Positions 58,881-64,000 of a stretch of 64,000 bases of DNA are shown here, in pieces; position 1 is the first letter of the stretch; each line of letters starts with the position of its first letter. The notes beneath the pieces are model-generated. The model did not search any database. It had not been told where the DNA came from and saw only the letters and a list, made by a program, of their open reading frames with translations. Source of the stretch: Aquilaria yunnanensis (Eukaryota > Streptophyta > Magnoliopsida > Malvales > Thymelaeaceae); assembly GCA_039654915.1 (NCBI GenBank), contig CM077599.1, positions 13,766,501 through 13,830,500 on the forward strand, given 5' to 3'. Made by a program: the position numbers and the translations under genes.

Positions 58881-60605
58881 GGCCTAAATACATGTTTGGT
58901 CCATTAACTATGAAATCTCATACAAGTTAGTCCCTAAACTTTGACTCAATGCATCTTAATCCCTAAAGTTTGCTTAATTAAGTGACTTAGTCCTTCAACT
59001 TTGCTAAATTAAGTGACTTAGTCTATTGTATAACAGAACACATGCACATGTGAATATGCAACCCTAACGACATCTATGGGTTACTCAAAAGTGTGGCTGG
59101 TTCTTGTCAAGTTCCATCATCTATCTGTTTAGTCCAAGTGGTGCAGCTGCCTGGCACGAGTAATTGTTGTTATTCATAGGATGCACTTCTATATTAAGAT
59201 CTTATTTCAATTCAGGAGCTCTGTAATTCCATTTGTAGGAAAATTGCTCCCTTCGACACTTATAAGATATGAAACTGCTATGGAAACCTTTGAGTGGCAA
59301 CCTTAAAGCATCCTTTTCCTGAATGAGGATGATGAATCTCATGGTGTGGTTGGGATCCTTGCTTATCCTCAATCGCAATTTCCACTGCTAGACCTCTTTT
59401 CAGCTCTACTCCTTACCAAAAGTTGCTCCCCTCCCAACTTTGGAAAAGCTCAAATTTTCACCATCATTCTTAAAATCCTTCTCATACCAATAAAAGAGAC
59501 ACTGATTGTTTTTTTCCTTTTATTTTCTTGAGGCCATTTTGTTTTCATTTCGATTAGTGGATTTATTGAAAATATTCTGAAAAAAGACGATTACAAAGAA
59601 ACACTTTTTTGGCAGGAGAATTAAGCAATTTCATGATTAGTTCCACAAGGATAATCAATTGTAGATGAGCGGTGGCAATTGAAAAAGGAGCTTATTTGTC
59701 ACATGCTATGTTTCTCCAATTGGATGTGACAAACTCATATGATTTTGACACGGTTTTTTAAATTCGAACCCAAACCAGCCAAGTGCATTTGTAAGCAAAG
59801 CTTACTTTCAAGTTTAGATGATTAGAGATTTCTTTCATTATTTTTGCCAACAAGTCAAAACATCTAGAGTTGTTCTCTCAATTTTGCTATCAAATAGTGT
59901 ATGCATCTTTCAAATTATAAGCAACAAAAATTGCTGACTAGCCGAAGTGAAGATGAAGAGAGCATAGGAAAATAGAAAAATAGGTGATATATTTTTCGAA
60001 TCTCCACACTTTGCCTCATAAAGAAGCATAGAAGAAAAATATAGCGGGAAGAATTAGTGACCAAGTTAAACTTATTATTATTATGTAATTCTTTTTTATT
60101 GGATTTTGTCCACATAGATAGATTGTTGGGAATGAGGACAACATTAAAATGAACCTTTTCAGTTTGGACTCAATTATGAGGTAAAAAAATGAACTTTTTC
60201 AATTTGGACTCAATTATGAGGTAATAAAAGGATTGAGCAACCGCAGTGTAGGAAACGGTGTAAAGAGAGAAATTTTTTTCCGCTTTTGCTATCATATTGA
60301 CCTTGCTTTCCACATGGGAGACTATTCCCTTCAGTAAATAAAGAGGTGCCGAATCTGTTTCATATTTCAAGTAAAAAAAAGTAGTTTTGAGAAATAAAAA
60401 CAAAGTCACCATTCCCAACTTAGATAGACCAACACATGCCCCATTCCACATCAACTAAACATCTAATGTCATTTATCCTTTCATCCAAAGATGGACTAGT
60501 TCATTACTTTTTGCCAAGGTAAAGGACTAAGTCCAACTGATTCATAGTTTAGGGACTAAATCGTTAGATTTTGAAAAGTTAAGGGACTGACTGTGCATTT
60601 AGGCC
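58881..60605. mobile_element. MULE-like TIR element upstream of SAE2
   Basis: Inverted ends begin GGCCTAAATACATGTTTGGTC on the left and GGCCTAAATGCACAGTCAGTC (minus strand) on the right, with further pairing such as TTAGTCCCTAAACT. TATAATTTT (58872-58880) and TACAATTTT (60606-60614) form a 9-bp target duplication with one mismatch, the Mutator-superfamily size. No transposase motif is seen in the 1.7 kb, so it is non-autonomous. It ends about 258 bp before the SAE2 start codon. Confidence 0.82.
60152..60230. repeat. Tandem duplication of about 39 bp inside the MULE-like element
   Basis: AATGAACCTTTTCAGTTTGG... is followed at once by AATGAACTTTTTCAATTTGG..., both continuing into ACTCAATTATGAGGTAA. 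Two near-identical copies. Confidence 0.8.
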
Positions 60606-60863
60606 TACAATTTTATACGAATTTTTTAGAGGGCTCTCTGTTTTAGTGTTCTTGTTGGGTGCTCCTGTCTGCTTGGCGCTTCAGCCGCCTTTTCTAGTAC
60701 GGCCTTTTAAGATTCTCCACCTTCTTCAACGTCCCGGGTTCGGCTCTTCCCACGGAACCCTTCATTTTCTCTTCTCCGCCCGGTCTACCACTACACAAAC
60801 ATACGCGTCCCAATCTCAGATTCAATTCTTCTTACCCTCGCTCTGCTCTCTCGCCTTCCAACA
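60606..60863 (+). promoter_or_regulatory. Short promoter and 5' UTR interval of SAE2
   Basis: Only 258 bp lie between the MULE-like element's right end and the SAE2 start codon, and this stretch must hold the 5' untranslated region. No clear TATA box is visible, so part of the promoter may be transposon-derived. Inference from spacing only. Confidence 0.4.
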
Positions 60864-63800
60864 ATGGCTTCTTTGCTACAACTATCTGCTATTAAGGTCA
60901 GCCTGAAGATCTCGAAACGCTGAAACTAATTGACCTGTTGTTCCTTCGCTTCTATTCTCACTTTCTTGTCTTGATTTTTCAGGGCGCCAAAGTGCTCATG
61001 GTTGGGGCAGGAGGTATTGGCTGCGAGCTTCTGAAAACGCTTGCTCTTTCTGGATTTGGTGATATTCACATCGTGAGTTCGAACTACTATGTTTTATTCC
61101 TTCAATTGAACAGCTTCGAAGTAGGAATTTGTTCTGTCGACTCTCTCTCGCTTTAATGAGGTGGCACTAGGGTTTCCTGGTTTAAATTTTCATATTCTAT
61201 GTCTCCAGTAATGTGTTTCTCTTATCATATGATGCTCTCCCTTGTCTTGTCGCCGTTACGTTTGGCCTTTGTTCCCACCTGTTAAATCTCGTGTACTCTA
61301 GTACTCTAGGTAATTCGCTCCACTCTTATTGATTAGTAAACGATGTTCTCTCTATTTTAGCTAATGGCATCTGCGAAACCAAACGTGGGGTTTTGGGGGT
61401 GGTTGTATCTTGTAGTAATTGTCTGGACAGGATAGTTTTCTTTGGTTTTGAGAGGTTTATGCTAAGAGAGAATGGGTGGGTAATTCGACTCTGGTGATTG
61501 AGGCAGTCATCGAGTCAGATCACTTTATGATCAGTGCCAAAGGTGTGTTGAGCTGTTATTCTTTGTTTAGTGGGTTGAAATGTTCTGATTTTGTGCGGCT
61601 GCTGCTCCTGACCTTGCACTGCTAATTAATCCTCTTTTATTGGCATTGTTTACTCGTCATTCTTTTTATTTAAAAGAATCTTTGCAGATTGACATGGACA
61701 CAATAGAAGTCAGTAACCTGAATCGACAATTTTTGTTCCGAAAATCACATGTTGGGCAGTCTAAGGCGAAGGTAAAGTATAAATTTATTAATTATCCTAG
61801 TTTGCTTTCATGGTCAAATACGTTGTAGTATAACATTTTTTTTCCTAATTATTTAACCAGGTTGCTAGGGATGCAGTCTTAAAGTTTAGGCCTGACATAA
61901 GTATTACGCCATACCATGCAAATATTAAAGATTCTCAATTCAATGTTGAATTTTTTAAGGAGTTTGATGTTGTTCTGAATGGGTTGGATAACATAGATGC
62001 AAGGCGCCACGTTAACCGTCTCTGCCTTGCAGCTGATGTGCCTCTTGTTGAGAGTGGGACAACTGGGTTTCTTGGGCAGGTAAAATTATCTTTTAAGTCT
62101 CTCTCAGTATGTAAGGTTGTGCCATATGGTTTGTGCATGCTCAATATAGACCAATATGTCTGTCAGCAATTGGGAGTGATAGGCTATATATAGGAGATGG
62201 GGAAACAGGCAAAAATAGACCTAAATGTTGTGTGTTATAATATTGAAAAAAGATTAAGATCTTTTGAGTTTGCTGATAATCTCACCTTGAACCAAAGAAA
62301 ATACAGAGGATTCATGTGGCCAATCCAAACTAGGTGGCATTAAGGCTTAGTTGATTAGTTGATTAAAATATTTTTGGTCTAGTTTGTCCCTTATCTGTTC
62401 TGTTGATTTATTTGAATATCTGACAGCTTATCCTTCCATGTTTTTCTTCTCTTGAATCATTATCTTTAGGTTTTTTAACTTGTAATTAGAAGTTGGTTTG
62501 TTCTTTAGCACATTTCTCCTTTTCTTTTCTTATTTCGTATGTTTCAAGATGCTAACGTTTAGACATTCCCATGTTGCTGGTAACTGTTATTGTTATCTTG
62601 AAAGCAGGTTACTGTACATATGAAGGGAAAAACAGAATGCTATGAGTGTAAGCCCAAACCTGCACCAAAGACTTACCCAGTCTGTACAATTACTAGCACT
62701 CCATCGAAGGTACCCAATTACTATGTTAATGATTTTTCTTCTTTTTCCTGATTTTTCTTCCTGTGTCCTTCAAAAGTCAAGAGCAAAAACCAAAAGTTCC
62801 CTCCTGAACTATAGTCAATTAGAGGTTTTTCATTTGAGTATTGTTGTTAGCAGCTTGCTGAGAACCATTGCAAAAAATTAAGTGCAAGCTTGAAACAGCA
62901 AGGCTGGGCAAAAGTTGAAACTTGAATGCTTGTCGCACTTGTTTTACTAGATTGTTGCACAATAATTGCTAACAAATAATGGATAGTGCATTGAGCTTGA
63001 TTGGATGTTTTTAACTTTCAAGCTCTTGGCATAGGGCAGAAGTCTGTTAGAAGAATAATGGTTTCATTTGATTGCTACGGTTTAGCTTCTGATTCTACTG
63101 TCAATGTTTATTGCAGTTTGTTCACTGTATTGTATGGGCAAAGGATCTACTTTTTGCTAAGTTGCTTGGGGATAAGAACCAGGAAAATGATTTGAATGTA
63201 CGCTCACGCGATTCTGCTAGCTCAGAAGAGTCTTCTGTAGACGTATTTGAGCTTAGAGAAGGTGAAGATATTGAGCAGTATGGAAGGAGAATATATGATC
63301 ATGTTTTTGGTTATAATATTGAAGTGGCTCTCTCTAATGAAGAGACATGGAAACACCGTAACAAGCCGAGGCCTATTTATAGTAGGGATGTGCTTCCTGA
63401 TAAATTAACTCAACTGAATGGAAGCACAGAAAACGTCAGTACAGGTGAAGAGATTTCTGCAATGGCTTCACTTGGCTTGAAGAATCTGCAGGATATATGG
63501 AGCCTCGCAGAAAATTCAAGAGTTTTTCTTGAGGCTTTTAAGCTATTTTTCATAAATAGAGAAAAGGTCAGTTCCAATTATTGGTGTGAACATCTGATAA
63601 GGCCTTTCCACTGCATGATATGCTTCTCTTCCAATTTGAATAATGGTGTTACTTTGTTTTCTTAGGAGATAGGGAACCTTATTTTTGATAAAGATGATCA
63701 GTTGGCTGTGGAATTCGTTACCGCTGCTGCAAACATCCGTGCTTCTTCTTTTGGGATTCCATTACACAGTCTCTTTGAAGCTAAAGGCATTGCTGGTAAC

Positions 63801-64000
63801 ATAGTGCATGCCGTTGCAACAACAAATGCCATTATTGCGGGATTGATTGTGATAGAAGCAATTAAGATTTTGCAAAAGGATGGCAAGAACTACAGGTTAT
63901 GCTTTGTTTCTTTTCTGTAAAAATTATGTGAACCATTATTATCTTTTCTGTGGCACAAATTTACTAAAAAGCATAAAGTTTTATGAGAGCTGTGCATGTC
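60864..64000 (+). CDS. SAE2: SUMO-activating enzyme subunit 2 (SAE2/UBA2), 5' part
   Basis: Catalytic subunit of the heterodimeric SUMO E1: with SAE1 it adenylates SUMO and carries it as a thioester before transfer to SCE1. Seven exons are seen: 60864-60896, 60983-61072, 61688-61771, 61861-62079, 62608-62709, 63117-63566, 63666-63895. The gene runs off the right edge (the last exon ends in a split Arg codon), so roughly the first 400 residues are present. The nucleotide-binding GxGGIG loop is [12 protein letters not shown]; further adenylation motifs are [16 protein letters not shown] and [17 protein letters not shown]. The [18 protein letters not shown] segment contains the zinc CxxC and the catalytic cysteine (PVCTI). 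The start ATG follows AACA and opens [20 protein letters not shown]. The C-terminal ubiquitin-fold domain and nuclear signal lie outside the window. Confidence 0.94.

Noticed and set aside
60646..60906. 86-codon plus-strand frame overlapping the SAE2 start
   Set aside because: It begins at a non-ATG codon and overlaps exon 1 in another frame, while the ATG at 60864 gives the conserved SAE2 N-terminus.

Overview
Nuclear DNA of a flowering plant, almost certainly a eudicot. The evidence is AT-rich intergenic DNA, GT-AG introns, plant-specific gene families, and dense LTR retrotransposon and TIR/MITE content. I cannot name the species.

Layout. Positions 1-4543 are the 3' end of a Ty3/gypsy-type retrotransposon: an 85/86-bp tandem array, a polypurine tract and one 3.4-kb LTR. 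4544-5600 is degraded intergenic sequence. 5.6-11.7 kb is a nest: a decayed Ty1-copia element on the minus strand (about 6281-10918) sits inside an older sequence with weak terminal inverted repeats. A 1.3-kb foldback element (12239-13539) lies just upstream of an intact purple acid phosphatase gene (+, 13954-16705). Next come a palindromic MITE, an NLR resistance-gene relic (-), a mariner/Stowaway-like element, and a BAH-PHD histone reader of the SHL/EBS family (-, 21064-27168) with a hAT MITE in its third intron. 27.2-31.3 kb holds transposon remains (foldback, CACTA terminus).

A complete 18-exon beta-galactosidase (-, 31330-35796) is followed by 3.6 kb without a gene. Then come a complete 18-exon nucleolar four-RRM protein of the RBM28/Nop4 type (-, 39442-48422), a double foldback element (48728-49869) and a SNF2 remodeller of the DRD1/CLASSY group (-, about 50970-55008). 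After these lie an apparent Pack-MULE carrying a pleckstrin-homology gene fragment (about 57239-58795), another MULE-like element with a 9-bp target duplication (58881-60605), and the first seven exons of the SUMO E1 subunit SAE2/UBA2 (+, 60864 to beyond the window end).

The genes are independent transcription units and do not form a pathway, though two (SHL-like, DRD1-like) act on chromatin. The main architectural theme is that foldback or MULE-like TIR elements lie about 0.25-0.55 kb upstream of the start codons of four of the six intact genes. All exon structures were derived by eye from reading-frame continuity, splice dinucleotides and family knowledge. No alignment or search was run.
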